Source of the DNA: Ravibacter sp964559125
GTDB taxonomy: Bacteria > Bacteroidota > Bacteroidia > Cytophagales > Spirosomataceae
Reading direction: 5' to 3'
Length of the DNA stretch: 35,736 bases
NCBI GenBank assembly: GCA_964559125.1
Contig: CAZLGW010000047.1
Span: forward strand, 1-35,736
Shown: piece by piece, positions 1 through 8,749 of the stretch
Numbering within the stretch: position 1 is the stretch's first letter
Layout: every line of letters starts with the position of its first letter
Notes under the pieces: model-generated
The model's database searches: none
Told to the model about the DNA's origin: nothing
What the model saw: only the letters and a program-made list of their open reading frames with translations
Program-made: the position numbers and the translations under genes

Positions 1-128
1 TGATAAGAGAGGCCCTGGAAGAGCAGATACTGCGCGTCAAGCGAAAGCGTTTGATCACCCTGAAAGGTACGATTGATCTGGATGTAGATTTGGATACGCT
101 ACGCGGTCGAACCGATGTCCAGATATAA
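1..128 (+). CDS. VapB-like antitoxin, C-terminal part (cut by window edge)
   Basis: An open frame enters from the left edge (codons begin at base 3) and stops at TAA 126-128. The visible 41 residues start IREALEEQILRVKRKR and include KGTIDLDVDLDTLRGR. This looks like the C-terminal half of a VapB/DUF2191-type antitoxin: a basic helix, then an acidic toxin-wrapping tail with a terminal Arg-rich patch. The frame overlaps the start of the next gene (ATG at 115) by 14 bases, the usual translational coupling of vapBC operons. Family knowledge says the missing N-terminal half would carry the DNA-binding domain used for autoregulation and that the tail inhibits the PIN nuclease. The assignment rests on the partner gene and the short tail, since the N-terminus lies outside the window. 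Confidence 0.72.
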   Translation, partial: IREALEEQILRVKRKRLITLKGTIDLDVDLDTLRGRTDVQI

Positions 129-504
129 AGTATTGGTTGATAGCTCAGTCTGGATCCAATATTTCCGGTCTGGTGATATACCGCTGCTGGATCGCCTGCT
201 GGAAGAAGAGCTGGTGTGTACCAACGAGCTTATTCTGACTGAGCTTTTGCCGGTTCTCAGGCATAGGAAGGGACAGGAAGTATCAGAGGGTTTAGCTGCA
301 TTGGAAAAGGTGCCCTTGAAGATAAACTGGGAAGTTATAAGGGAATATCAGGAATTGAACCTGCAAAATGGTCTCAATCAGGTAGGGATACCGGATTTGA
401 TTATTCTTCAGCAGGTTATTGAAGAGAAGATTACGCTATTCAGCTTTGATAAGCATTTTAAGCTAATGAACCGATTTCTGAAGTTTGATTTGCAGAGTGA
501 CTGA
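115..504 (+). CDS. VapC-like PIN-domain ribonuclease toxin
   Basis: 129 residues, the normal length for a PIN toxin. The acidic metal-binding residues are in place: Asp9 in LVDSSVWI, Glu43 in LILTELLP, Asp94 in GIPDLIIL and Asp112 in FSFDKHF. This is the VapC pattern of a Mg-dependent endoribonuclease, which in characterised members cleaves tRNA or rRNA. The ATG at 115 lies inside the end of the antitoxin frame, so the two genes form a coupled type II toxin-antitoxin operon. All four acidic positions are kept, so the toxin is probably functional. The RNA target cannot be read from the sequence. Confidence 0.9.
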   Translation: MSRYKVLVDSSVWIQYFRSGDIPLLDRLLEEELVCTNELILTELLPVLRHRKGQEVSEGLAALEKVPLKINWEVIREYQELNLQNGLNQVGIPDLIILQQVIEEKITLFSFDKHFKLMNRFLKFDLQSD

Positions 505-567
505 TGGCGAAATACAAACCTGAGTTGCACGTAGTCTCCAGACTACGCCTAACTTGACATAACTCTC

Positions 568-677
568 CAGAATACATCTCCCACCGTATTTGATCCAAAA
601 TTGACAGGATTAGAATCAAAAATGATAGTCCCCTCAAAGTGCTGATGATACTTTTGTGTTGTTCCGGAACCGCGTTT
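568..677 (+). promoter_or_regulatory. Duplicated upstream element, copy 1 (probable promoter region)
   Basis: This ~110 bp stretch upstream of the beta-helix gene recurs at 6317-6427 upstream of the broken BspA-like gene. Bases 591-677 align without gaps to 6341-6427 with about 9 differences in 87. Both copies keep TACTTTTG (649-656 here), which fits the Bacteroidota -7 box TAnnTTTG. I do not see a clear -33 TTTG box. The conservation stops near the ATG side, so it looks like a shared 5' regulatory region or transcript leader, not coding sequence. The GTG-initiated extension of the downstream frame through this element is unlikely to be translated. Confidence 0.6.
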
Positions 678-704
678 AACCCCAATTCCGTACAGCATCA
701 GAAA

Positions 705-3700
705 ATGTCTTATCAAAAGAAAATCAGTCCCCTGACCAAAAACCTGCTGACAGGTTTTATCGTCCTCTTAACAGGAATTTTTAGCGCCGCCGCACAGCAC
801 ACCCCTGATGCCAACGGGATTATCTACGTCAGGGAGGGAGCTATCGGTGAAGGCAATTCGTGGGCAAACGCCACGGGCGATTTTCAGGAAGCGGTCAATG
901 CTGCGGGGGTAACGCAGGTTTGGGTGGCCAAAGGTACCTATCAACCTGTATCGGGGCAGTCTTTTACCATGAAGCAGGGTGTGGCCATCTATGGCGGCTT
1001 CCCGAATAATAACGATCATACCGGCATGGACGACCGTGATTGGGCGACTCATCTCACCACGCTGCAAGGAAACGGAAACAGCGTGGTAAAAAATGAAGAC
1101 AATGCATTAACTCCTGCCGATATTTTAGACGGTTTTACCATTACCGGCGGAAGTGGAGATTACGGAGGTGGCATACTTAATATCAATTCATCACCCAGCT
1201 ATACTAACCTGGTTATCACCGGGAATAACGTAAACTGGTACGGTGGCGGAATGCTCATAGCAGGAGCCGCCACGACCCCAAGAATAACCAATGTGCTTAT
1301 CAGCAGCAATTCGGCGGTTGGGTATGGAGGAGGCGTGAATAATAGCTCATCACCCGTATTTACTAATGTAACCATTAGCGGTAATACAGCCTATGGCGGT
1401 AGCGAATGGAATGAAGTCGGTACCGCGGCGATCCGGAATTCCGTTATTTACGGTAATGGCGTGAACGGACAATTGAACGATGTCCAAAACAGTTTGGTGC
1501 AAAACCAAACGAATACTGCCTATACCAATGCCGCCAATCATAACCTGCCCACCGATACCGACCCGCTTTTTACCGACCCTGACGGGGGCAATTATAGCCC
1601 CCTGTCTGAAAGTCCGGTGATCAACAAGGGCAATAATACTCTATTCGATGGTCTCGGTGCCGATACTAAAGATTTGGTCGGCAATACCCGTTTGTTTGAT
1701 ACTACAGTGGATATGGGCGCCTACGAATGCCAGATTCTTCAGCCTGTACCCGATGCCAACGGGATTGTCTACATCAGGCAGGGTGGCACAGGTGACGGCA
1801 GTTCGTGGGCAAACGCCACGGGCTATTTGCAGGGAGCGATCAACGCTGCGGGTGTAACGCAGGTATGGGTGGCTAAAGGCACCTACCAACCCCGATCGGG
1901 ACAGTCTTTCACCATGACGCATGGCGTGGCCATCTATGGCGGCTTCCCGGATAATGACGATCATGCCGGGATGAATGATCGGAACTGGTCGGCCCACGTC
2001 ACCACGCTGAAAGGAAATGGAAACAGCGTAGTGACAAATGTTGAAAACGCACTAACGCCTGCCGATGTTTTAGATGGCTTTACCATTACCGGCGGAACTA
2101 CATTCCAATATGGAGGCGGCATATTTAATTACAATGCATCACCTGTTTATGCCAACCTGGTTATTACCGGAAACACAGCTTATACCGGCGGTGGAATTGC
2201 TATTTACGAAGGTGCAGCGCCGCACCTGATCAATGTGCTTATCAGTGGAAATACCGCTGCCGCTGGAGGAGGTGGGATAAATGCTTCATCTCCCTTACTA
2301 ACCAACGTAACCATTAGCGGGAATACTTCGTCTGTCGGCATAGGTGGAGCATGGGTAGATGTTTTCGGTACAGCCATTATCCGCAATTCCATTATCTACG
2401 GTGGTGGTGTAGGAGGAGAGCAATTGAACGATATTCAAAACAGTCTGGTGCAAAACCAGACTGATGCCGCCTATACCGATGCCGCTCATCATAACCTGCC
2501 TACCGATACCGACCCGCTCTTTACCAACCCCGCGTTGGGTATGTATACGCTACAGCCTTCGAGTCCGGCTGTGAACAAGGGCAGCAACGCTTTTTTTGCG
2601 GGTTTAAATGCCCACACGAAAGACCTGGCCGGTAATCCCAGGGTATATGATTTTCCCAATTCGGGCGTCATAGATATGGGGGCTTACGAAAGCCAGGTTG
2701 TCCCGCCTGAGCCTGTGATCCGTGTGGTCTACGTCAGGCAAGGCGGCACGGGTGATGGCAGCTCTTGGGCACAGGCCATGGGCGACTTTCAGGGAGCCAT
2801 TGATGTTGCGGACGTAGAGCAGGTATGGGTGGCCCAAGGCGCCTACCAACCTGTATCGGGGCGGCCTTTTATCATGAAGCGGGGGGTGACCATTTATGGC
2901 GGCTTTCCGAATGACAATGACCAGGCCGGGATGGACGACCGCGACTGGGCGGCGCACCCCACCACGCTACAGGGAAACGAAAAATGCGTGATAGAAAATG
3001 AAAACAATGCATTAACTCCCGCTGACATTTTAGATGGCTTTATCATAACCGGTGGAAAAGCGCCATACGGAGCGGGCATAATGAATTTCAACTCCTCGCC
3101 CAGCTACATCAACCTGGTGATTACCGGAAACGAGGCTACCCTGATCGCCGGCGGAATAATGATTAGCCTTGCCGCACCCAGGTTAACCAATGTACTTGTT
3201 AGCGGGAATACGGCGTTGTTAACGGGAGGGGTTGCCACTTCTGGTTCATCATCCGTATTTACCAATGTAACCGTTAGCGGTAATACCGCGTCGGAGGGAG
3301 TGGGTGAGTGGTTTGATGAAACCGGCACTTCAGTTATCCGCAATTCGATTATCTACGGTAATGGTGTTGAAGGACAAATGGAGAATACCCAAAACAGTCT
3401 GGTGCAAAACCAAACGAATGCGGCCTATGGAGATGTCGCCAATAACAACCTGCCCACCAGTACCGACCCGCTCTTTACCAACCCTGCCGGAGGGGATTAT
3501 ACGCTGAAACCCGGAAGTCCGGCGATCAATAACGGCAGTAACGCTTTTTTTGAAGGCTTAAATGCCGATACGAGAGATCTGGCAGGTAGCCCGCGTCTGG
3601 TAGGCTCCGCCATCGATATGGGTACTTTTGAAAGCCCTGACGGCGCCTTGCCCGTCCGCTGGATTTCCTTCGAAGGCCGCTTCAACGAGCAGCGCCGAGC

Positions 3701-4163
3701 CGTGCTGACCTGGAAGACGGAAGAAACCAATGTATCCCACTACGAAGTAGAGCGGAGCGCCAACGCAAAGAATTTTTATGTAACAGGAACCGTCACAGCC
3801 GGGGGCACCGGGTCGGTCTATTATAGCCACACCGACCCGGCCCCGGTTTTGGGCAGGGTTTACTACCGCATCCGGCAAGTGGATCTGGATGGTACGTTCA
3901 GCTACAGCCAGATGATTTCGCTGGCCGCTGAAGGGCGCAGTGAGCTGTTTGCCTATCCCAACCCGGCACGCGACCGCATAGCGGTTGAGCTGGGTTCGGA
4001 ATATATAGGTAGCAAAGCAAGGCTGATCAGCGTGACAGGAGTAGTCCTTCAGCAGATAGAAGTGAAGGAGGAAATATTGACCCTCGAAATAAGCAGGCAT
4101 GCTTCAGGTATTTACCTCCTGCAACTGCATGATGGGAAAGTAGTAAAACTGATTAAAGAATAA
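705..4163 (+). CDS. T9SS-secreted beta-helix repeat surface protein
   Basis: Chosen start is ATG 705, which directly precedes a signal peptide (MSYQKKISPLTK, then a hydrophobic run ending SAAAQ). A GTG at 639 would extend into the conserved upstream element. The ~1152-residue product has three consecutive ~320-residue repeats starting near residues 34, 349 and 672. Each opens with a YVRxGxxGxGxSWAxAxG motif, then AKGTYQP, YGGFP, LDGFxITGG, NLVITGN and TNVTxSGNT, and ends xDMGxxES. This is the pattern of right-handed parallel beta-helix adhesins or polysaccharide-binding proteins. Residues 982-1075 form the fibronectin-like module common before T9SS tails (LPVRWISF, YEVERS). Residues 1080-1152 are a type A sorting domain (YPNPARD ... 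GIYLLQL ... KLIKE). It is expected to cross the outer membrane by T9SS and be anchored or released. No catalytic residues are recognised. Confidence 0.88.
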   Translation: MSYQKKISPLTKNLLTGFIVLLTGIFSAAAQHTPDANGIIYVREGAIGEGNSWANATGDFQEAVNAAGVTQVWVAKGTYQPVSGQSFTMKQGVAIYGGFPNNNDHTGMDDRDWATHLTTLQGNGNSVVKNEDNALTPADILDGFTITGGSGDYGGGILNINSSPSYTNLVITGNNVNWYGGGMLIAGAATTPRITNVLISSNSAVGYGGGVNNSSSPVFTNVTISGNTAYGGSEWNEVGTAAIRNSVIYGNGVNGQLNDVQNSLVQNQTNTAYTNAANHNLPTDTDPLFTDPDGGNYSPLSESPVINKGNNTLFDGLGADTKDLVGNTRLFDTTVDMGAYECQILQPVPDANGIVYIRQGGTGDGSSWANATGYLQGAINAAGVTQVWVAKGTYQPRSGQSFTMTHGVAIYGGFPDNDDHAGMNDRNWSAHVTTLKGNGNSVVTNVENALTPADVLDGFTITGGTTFQYGGGIFNYNASPVYANLVITGNTAYTGGGIAIYEGAAPHLINVLISGNTAAAGGGGINASSPLLTNVTISGNTSSVGIGGAWVDVFGTAIIRNSIIYGGGVGGEQLNDIQNSLVQNQTDAAYTDAAHHNLPTDTDPLFTNPALGMYTLQPSSPAVNKGSNAFFAGLNAHTKDLAGNPRVYDFPNSGVIDMGAYESQVVPPEPVIRVVYVRQGGTGDGSSWAQAMGDFQGAIDVADVEQVWVAQGAYQPVSGRPFIMKRGVTIYGGFPNDNDQAGMDDRDWAAHPTTLQGNEKCVIENENNALTPADILDGFIITGGKAPYGAGIMNFNSSPSYINLVITGNEATLIAGGIMISLAAPRLTNVLVSGNTALLTGGVATSGSSSVFTNVTVSGNTASEGVGEWFDETGTSVIRNSIIYGNGVEGQMENTQNSLVQNQTNAAYGDVANNNLPTSTDPLFTNPAGGDYTLKPGSPAINNGSNAFFEGLNADTRDLAGSPRLVGSAIDMGTFESPDGALPVRWISFEGRFNEQRRAVLTWKTEETNVSHYEVERSANAKNFYVTGTVTAGGTGSVYYSHTDPAPVLGRVYYRIRQVDLDGTFSYSQMISLAAEGRSELFAYPNPARDRIAVELGSEYIGSKARLISVTGVVLQQIEVKEEILTLEISRHASGIYLLQLHDGKVVKLIKE
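804..3638 (+). repeat. Three tandem in-frame coding repeats (~0.95 kb each)
   Basis: Units begin near 804, 1749 and 2718, and the third ends near 3638. Long stretches match at the DNA level, for example the start around 'tcgtgggcaa acgccacggg' in units 1 and 2 and the CAAAACAGT...GTGCAAAACCA segment in all three. The units are similar but clearly diverged, so the duplication is not recent. Homologous recombination between units could add or remove whole units without a frameshift. Confidence 0.85.
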
Positions 4164-4381
4164 TAGTATGAACCAATAACTGTGCAGGCCGGGCACCGGT
4201 ACAAGCTCTGGAATAGGGAGTATTTATTCCTGCAGAATACATTCTGGACAGGATCCGGTTTGAAAACCCCTGGTGGAAAACCAGCCAGCCTGTATGCCTA
4301 CTCGATCGGCGTGAGGACGCTGCAAATGAGGCAGTGAAAAATAAATGAAATAATTTCAAATATGAGTGGTGAGGAGGCATT
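4164..4381. other. Intergenic gap between convergent genes, nothing recognised
   Basis: This 218 bp gap lies between the stop of the beta-helix gene and the stop of the convergent secreted-protein gene. I see no tRNA, no convincing terminator hairpin and no coding remnant in it. The last 60 bases are AT-rich. Confidence 0.4.
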
Positions 4382-5257
4382 TCACGGCAGCTTGATTTTC
4401 TCCAACTTAAAAGGATACTCTTTCACAGCCTGAGAGTTCTCAATGGTCAATACCAACTTCATACTGTTGGAGAGGGGGGCATCACCCAGATGGTAGCTCA
4501 CGTGATTTCCCATCGCGTTACTTCCCTGGACCGGACTCTGACCTTCTGCGTCGACGATACTCAGGTTCATTACCTTTAACTCCGGATCGGAATAGAAGAA
4601 AACCAGCTCATTATCGCTTCCAAAGTAGGGGTCGTCCAATACGTGGTTCAGCTCATCGATGCTCTCCGCATAGGGGCCGTATTCTTTTTTGAGAATATCA
4701 AGCTGCTGTTTGTAGGCCTTCTCATTTTCATTTTTGAGCTTTTGTAGTTTTTTGCGGTCTAAAGGCACGATTACGATGTCGGAATACTTCCCCTTCAGGA
4801 TATTGGTACCCAATTTGTCCACCGGTTTGTCGAAGGTCAGCAGTCCATTATTGGCTGCTGTGGGGTTGAAATACTTTACTGTTCCTTCCAGTACTGAAAT
4901 TTCAGAAGCGTCCCTCCCGGGTGAGTTAAGCCTGAAGTTAAGTATCGTATATTCGTTGTATTCGTCATGCGTAGATTCATCCATTTGAATGGTATTTCCC
5001 AGGTCGTCGACTACCCGGGTGATCTTGCCGGGTTTCAGGACAGGATAGGGGTAAGCGGTTTCCAGTCCGAGAACCTCTACCCGGACGATAAGGCCACCGA
5101 CCTTCTCAGCTTCCTGGCTCATCACACGGTTATCCATGATTTCGGCAACCTCCATACTCACCTTTTGGGCGTAGGCGGCCGGGAGCATACAGTATATGAC
5201 AAGCAGGGTTATTCCACGGAAGGATAAGACGGAAGTTTTTGAAGAGTTGATTTTCAT
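4382..5257 (-). CDS. Secreted protein of unknown function, tandem paralogue A
   Basis: 291 residues with an N-terminal signal peptide (hydrophobic ITLLVIYCMLPAAYAQ), so exported to the periplasm or beyond. No lipobox and no T9SS tail are visible. The middle has a charged, probably helical segment (DRKKLQKLKNENEKAYKQQ) followed by EYGPYAESIDEL, flanked by beta-rich parts including EISVLEGTVKYFNP. The end, VKEYPFKLEKIKLP, resembles the closing strand of Ig-like or beta-sandwich domains seen in many uncharacterised secreted proteins. It is a clear paralogue of the next gene upstream (5330-6208). The near-identical stretches span the EISVLEGTVKYFNPT region through the charged helix and the C-terminus. 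I do not recognise the family and assign no function. Confidence 0.8.
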   Translation of the reverse strand: MKINSSKTSVLSFRGITLLVIYCMLPAAYAQKVSMEVAEIMDNRVMSQEAEKVGGLIVRVEVLGLETAYPYPVLKPGKITRVVDDLGNTIQMDESTHDEYNEYTILNFRLNSPGRDASEISVLEGTVKYFNPTAANNGLLTFDKPVDKLGTNILKGKYSDIVIVPLDRKKLQKLKNENEKAYKQQLDILKKEYGPYAESIDELNHVLDDPYFGSDNELVFFYSDPELKVMNLSIVDAEGQSPVQGSNAMGNHVSYHLGDAPLSNSMKLVLTIENSQAVKEYPFKLEKIKLP

Positions 5258-5329
5258 AATTTTTATTTCTTGCTATCAGACAGTTAGAGAATGCGTTTTG
5301 TGTATTTTTCTTCCGGTCAGGAGACCATC

Positions 5330-6208
5330 TTACGGCAGCTTGATTTTCTCCAGCTTAAAAGGATATTCTTTCACAGCCTGGGGATTCTCTACAGTCAGTT
5401 CTATTTTCATATTGTTGGATAGGGGAGCTTCGCTTGAAAGGGGGTAGGACATGTGATTTCCCCTCATACTGCTTCCATAGACTAAATTCTGCCCATCTGC
5501 GTCGACAACACTCAGGCTCAATATCTGTGAATCCGGATCGGACAAAAAGAAAAACAGCTCACTGTCATTTCCAAAGCCGGAGTCGTCCAGTACTTCGTCC
5601 AGCTCATCGATGCTATCCGCATAAGGGCCGTATTCTTTTTTAAGATTATCGAGCTGCTGTTTGTAGGCCTTCTCATTCTCATTTTTGAGCTTTTGCAGCT
5701 TTTTACGGTCCAAAAGCACGATTACGATGTCGGAATATTTTCCCTTCAGGATATTAGTGCCCAACTTATCCGCCGGTTTGTCTACGTTTATCAGGCCATT
5801 ATTGGCTGTAGTAGGGTTGAAATATTTCACTGTTCCTTCCAGTACTGAAATTTCAGAAGCTTTTCTTTCAGCTGAAAAAAGCCGGAAGTCGACTACTCCA
5901 AAACTATTATATTCTCTATACGTAGGTTCGTCGGCTTGAATGGTATTCCCCAGGTTGTCGATAGCCCGGGTGATCTTGCCGGGTTTCAGGAAGCGGTGGG
6001 GGCCAGTTTCCAGTCCTTTAACCTCCGTCCGAACGATAAGGATAGCGCTCTCCGACTGAGTTATCCGGCTTTTTACGCGGCTATCCTCGATTTCTACGAT
6101 CTCCATGCTAATCTTTTGGGCGTAGGTGAACGGGCAGATGCAGTACAGTACAAGCAGGGTTATCCGACGAAAGAATAAGGAGAGTGTTTTTAAAGGTATG
6201 AGTTTCAT
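5330..6208 (-). CDS. Secreted protein of unknown function, tandem paralogue B
   Basis: 292 residues with a signal peptide (ITLLVLYCICPFTYAQ) and the same layout as the gene at 4382-5257: EISVLEGTVKYFNPT, a charged helix with LDRKKLQKLKNENEKAYKQQ, then YGPYADSIDELDEVLDD, ending VKEYPFKLEKIKLP. The two share most of their length, with the centre and C-terminus almost identical and the N-terminal 100 residues and the 200-260 region more diverged. Only 72 bp separate them and they read the same way, so they are a tandem duplication probably transcribed together with this copy first. Function is unknown. Confidence 0.8.
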   Translation of the reverse strand: MKLIPLKTLSLFFRRITLLVLYCICPFTYAQKISMEIVEIEDSRVKSRITQSESAILIVRTEVKGLETGPHRFLKPGKITRAIDNLGNTIQADEPTYREYNSFGVVDFRLFSAERKASEISVLEGTVKYFNPTTANNGLINVDKPADKLGTNILKGKYSDIVIVLLDRKKLQKLKNENEKAYKQQLDNLKKEYGPYADSIDELDEVLDDSGFGNDSELFFFLSDPDSQILSLSVVDADGQNLVYGSSMRGNHMSYPLSSEAPLSNNMKIELTVENPQAVKEYPFKLEKIKLP

Positions 6209-6316
6209 AGGGTTTTATTTTTATTCGTGCAAAGTTGAGGAATGCAGGAACCTGTGTCAATAACCCAAAAGGGTGATATCTTTTGGCGAAATCTGCCCCG
6301 ATGCAGCGTGACGATT

Positions 6317-6427
6317 CAGAATACATCTCCAGCCCACATTTGATCCAAAATTGATAGGATTAGAATCAAAAACGATAGTGCCCTCAAAGCGCTGACGATA
6401 CTTTTGTGCCATTCCGGAACCGTGTTT
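6317..6427 (+). promoter_or_regulatory. Duplicated upstream element, copy 2 (probable promoter region)
   Basis: Second copy of the element at 568-677. It lies about 85 bp upstream of the start of the broken BspA-like gene and keeps the TACTTTTG -7-like box at 6399-6406. It sits in the 304 bp gap between the minus-strand secreted gene (start 6208) and the pseudogene (start 6513). I see nothing else definite in that gap. The conservation in front of two different T9SS-cargo genes suggests a shared regulatory input, or a duplicated segment that brought its promoter along. Confidence 0.6.
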
Positions 6428-6512
6428 AAAAGACGTGCTGATAGACGATATGTACATGTCTGTCCGGGTATCCGGGTAAGTCCTAAATCAATGCTTGCTA
6501 AAGCATAATTGT

Positions 6513-7705
6513 ATGAAAAATAAATACCTTTTTCTGCTCACGTTTATCAGTCAGGTTGCCTTTGCACAGAATGAATTTATCACCCGGTGGGACCTGTCCA
6601 GGAGCGGATCGGGGGTTCAACAGATTAATTTTGACGTGACCGCTACCGGGCCGGTCAGCTATACCTGGCAGGAAGTGTCGCCGGGTACGGAATCAGGCGG
6701 CGGTAGTTTTAATAGCGGCAATGTAACAATATGTTCAGTAATGCCACTTCTTTTAATCAACCTATTGACAACTGGGGTACCCAAAGTGTGGAGAATATGG
6801 GCCAGATGTTTATGGGCGCCAGTTCCTTTAATCAACCTGTTGGCAGCTGGGATACCCGGAACGTAACGGATATGGGGTAAATGTTTAATGGCGCCGGCGC
6901 TTTCGATCAGTCATTAGGAGATTGGACGTTGAATACCTCAGTCAACTTAAATGTGATTTTTAATAACAGTGGCTTGAGCTGTTATAATTACAGCGAAACG
7001 CTGAAAGGCTGGAGTGCCAACCCGGACACACCGGATGGACTCTCCCTGGCCGCCGACGGCAGAACCTATAGTCCCGGCGCAGCAGATGCCCGTAATAATC
7101 TGATTGCAAAAGGGTGGATCATCGAAGGTGATGCAGTATCTGATACAGAGTGTCTAAGGCTGCTCCCGGTTACTTTGGTTTCCTTTTCGGGACAAAAAAA
7201 CAGCGAGAACCAGAATGTCCTGAAATGGACCACAGCCGATGAAATCGATTTTGACCGTTTTGAAGTGCAGCGTTCAGAAGATGCGCTGTCTTTTGAAAAG
7301 ATCGGGGACGTATATGGGAAGGCTGAATATGTTTTTACGGACCGGTCCCCCAGTCTCTATAACTATTACCGGCTGAAAATGATCGATCGCGCGGCGGACC
7401 GTCTGGATGGCTCCTACGAATACTCCCGGATAATATTAATCAAAAATGAAGCGCAACTGGCTGTAGTGGGCAGCTTCTATCCCAACCCTTCAAGTGGGAA
7501 AGTACGTGTCGATGTGAATGCCCCGGAAAGCGGCCGATGGATCCTGACCATGGTCGATATCAGTGGAAAAAATATTTTCATACGGGCATATGATCTCCAG
7601 AAGGGACAGAATACCATCACCCTTGAGCATTTGGCTGAAGGAATCCATCTCGTGCGTTTTGAGTACGGCCGGTTTTCTGAGGTGAGAAAGCTGATCCGGG
7701 ATTAG
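6513..7705 (+). pseudogene. Broken BspA-like (DUF285) T9SS surface protein
   Basis: Starts at ATG 6513 with a signal peptide (MKNKYLFLLTFISQVAFAQ) and the opening FITRWDLSRSGSG...VSYTWQEVSPGT, typical of Bacteroidota BspA-like proteins. After SFNSGNVT the frame is lost near 6727-6731. From 6731 the next frame reads MFSNATSFNQPIDNW, MFMGASSFNQPVGSW and MFNGAGAFDQSLGDW, three DUF285 units. A TAA at 6878-6880 falls between units two and three (DMG-stop-MFNG). The C-terminal part then continues intact, with the GWSANPDTPDG...GRTYSPGA segment, an LPVTLVSFSG module and a T9SS sorting tail (YPNPSSGK...KLIRD). Relatives usually have ~100 more residues between the opening and the DUF285 units, so an internal deletion is also likely. 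Two lesions make a full-length product improbable. Confidence 0.85.
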
Positions 7706-7711
7706 CGTGGA

Positions 7712-7921
7712 CTAATCGTTATCGTCTACCCTGAAAGACACCTTGCACACCACGCCATAAGAACTGATCTTGCCGTCTTTTACGTGGGCCTTCATGTCTT
7801 TGACATAGACCGAGTCAATATTTCGAATGGTTTTTGAAACCTCAGTAACGCAGTTCTGAACAGCATCATCAAAACTTTTTGAAGAAGAAGCTATTACTTC
7901 CAGTACTTTTACGATTGCCAT
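7712..7921 (-). CDS. Dodecin family flavin-binding protein
   Basis: 69 residues, the standard dodecin size. Sequence features match the family: MAIVKVLEVIASSSKSFDDAVQNCV, then VSKTIRNIDSVYVKDMKAHVKDGKI, then YGVVCKVSFRVDD, giving the beta-alpha-beta-beta fold. Dodecins assemble into hollow dodecamers that store or buffer flavins (riboflavin, FMN, FAD) in the cytoplasm. Here Tyr occupies the region around the flavin-stacking aromatic residue. The gene is convergent with the T9SS pseudogene (stops 6 bp apart) and divergent from the sigma-factor gene, so it is probably transcribed alone. Confidence 0.9.
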   Translation of the reverse strand: MAIVKVLEVIASSSKSFDDAVQNCVTEVSKTIRNIDSVYVKDMKAHVKDGKISSYGVVCKVSFRVDDND

Positions 7922-8174
7922 AGAATATTAAGTTTTTAATATAAAACGTAAAAAAACCTCTTGTATTGTCCGGTATGACGATGCTACATTTACCGGTGCA
8001 ATAATAGCAGGCGTCAAAATACGGGTCGGCAGGAAGTTTACCCTCGGAGTTGACGGCGTCTTCGAAAAATTCACCAAAAAAGTGTATAACAATCAAACAA
8101 ATCCTGGATGTTGTTTAATTGGAATTAATCTAAAAAAGGCTAACTTGCGACCGATTTTATCTATCGCGAGATTT

Positions 8175-8714
8175 ATGCCGGACCCCCATACTGAAGACAG
8201 CCCTACGCTCCTGAATGAATCCTCTTTTACGGATATCTATAATCAGTATTGGGAAAAGGTTTTTGTAGTATGCTACTCAAACCTGAAGGACGTAGAAGTA
8301 GCCAAGGAGCTTGCCCAGGAGATTTTCAAGTCTCTTTGGGAACGGCGTGACAACCTGGTATTTATTGAATCGGTCGAGCATTACCTCATTCGCTCAGCCA
8401 AGCTGAAGGTTTTTGAATACATCCGGAACAAACAGATCAGGAGTGCGCATCTCCGGAATATTGCTACCATTAGTACCGGAAATGCAAATTTTACGGAGGA
8501 TTCCATTATGCACAAGCACCTGACTGACAGGATCCGGTATCTTATTGATGAATTGCCTGGTCATTGCCAGCGTGTTTTCCGGATGAGCCGGGAAAAGGGA
8601 ATGACCAATAAAGAGATTGCCGGGGAGCTTATCATTTCAGAGCGAACCGTGGAATATCATCTGGCAAATGCGCTGCGGTTGCTGCGTTCCGGTCTGAAAG
8701 ATTATGCGATTTAG
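8175..8714 (+). CDS. ECF-type RNA polymerase sigma factor (FecI-like)
   Basis: ATG 8175 gives a 179-residue protein of normal ECF length; the frame is open back to 8082 but the extra residues do not look like sigma factor. Region 2 is visible in FTDIYNQYWEKVFVVCYSNLKDVEVAKELAQEIFKSLWERR. Region 4 is LPGHCQRVFRMSREKGMTNKEIAGELIISERTVEYHLANALRLLRS, a helix-turn-helix. It is the first gene of a locus holding an anti-sigma-like membrane protein, lipoproteins, a TonB receptor and a PepSY protein. The likely role is control of that locus in a cell-surface signalling manner, by inference from FecI/FecR systems. A weak promoter-like TAACTTGC sits at 8141-8148. Confidence 0.9.
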   Translation: MPDPHTEDSPTLLNESSFTDIYNQYWEKVFVVCYSNLKDVEVAKELAQEIFKSLWERRDNLVFIESVEHYLIRSAKLKVFEYIRNKQIRSAHLRNIATISTGNANFTEDSIMHKHLTDRIRYLIDELPGHCQRVFRMSREKGMTNKEIAGELIISERTVEYHLANALRLLRSGLKDYAI

Positions 8715-8749
8715 TAAGTATATCGTAATATTGTATCTTTCCCAACCCT

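Noticed and set aside
639..704. GTG-initiated 22-codon extension of the beta-helix gene
   Set aside because: It runs through the conserved upstream element and the -7-like box, and ATG 705 gives a proper signal peptide.
8082..8174. 31-residue N-terminal extension of the sigma factor
   Set aside because: The residues do not resemble sigma factors, and ATG 8175 gives the usual ECF length.
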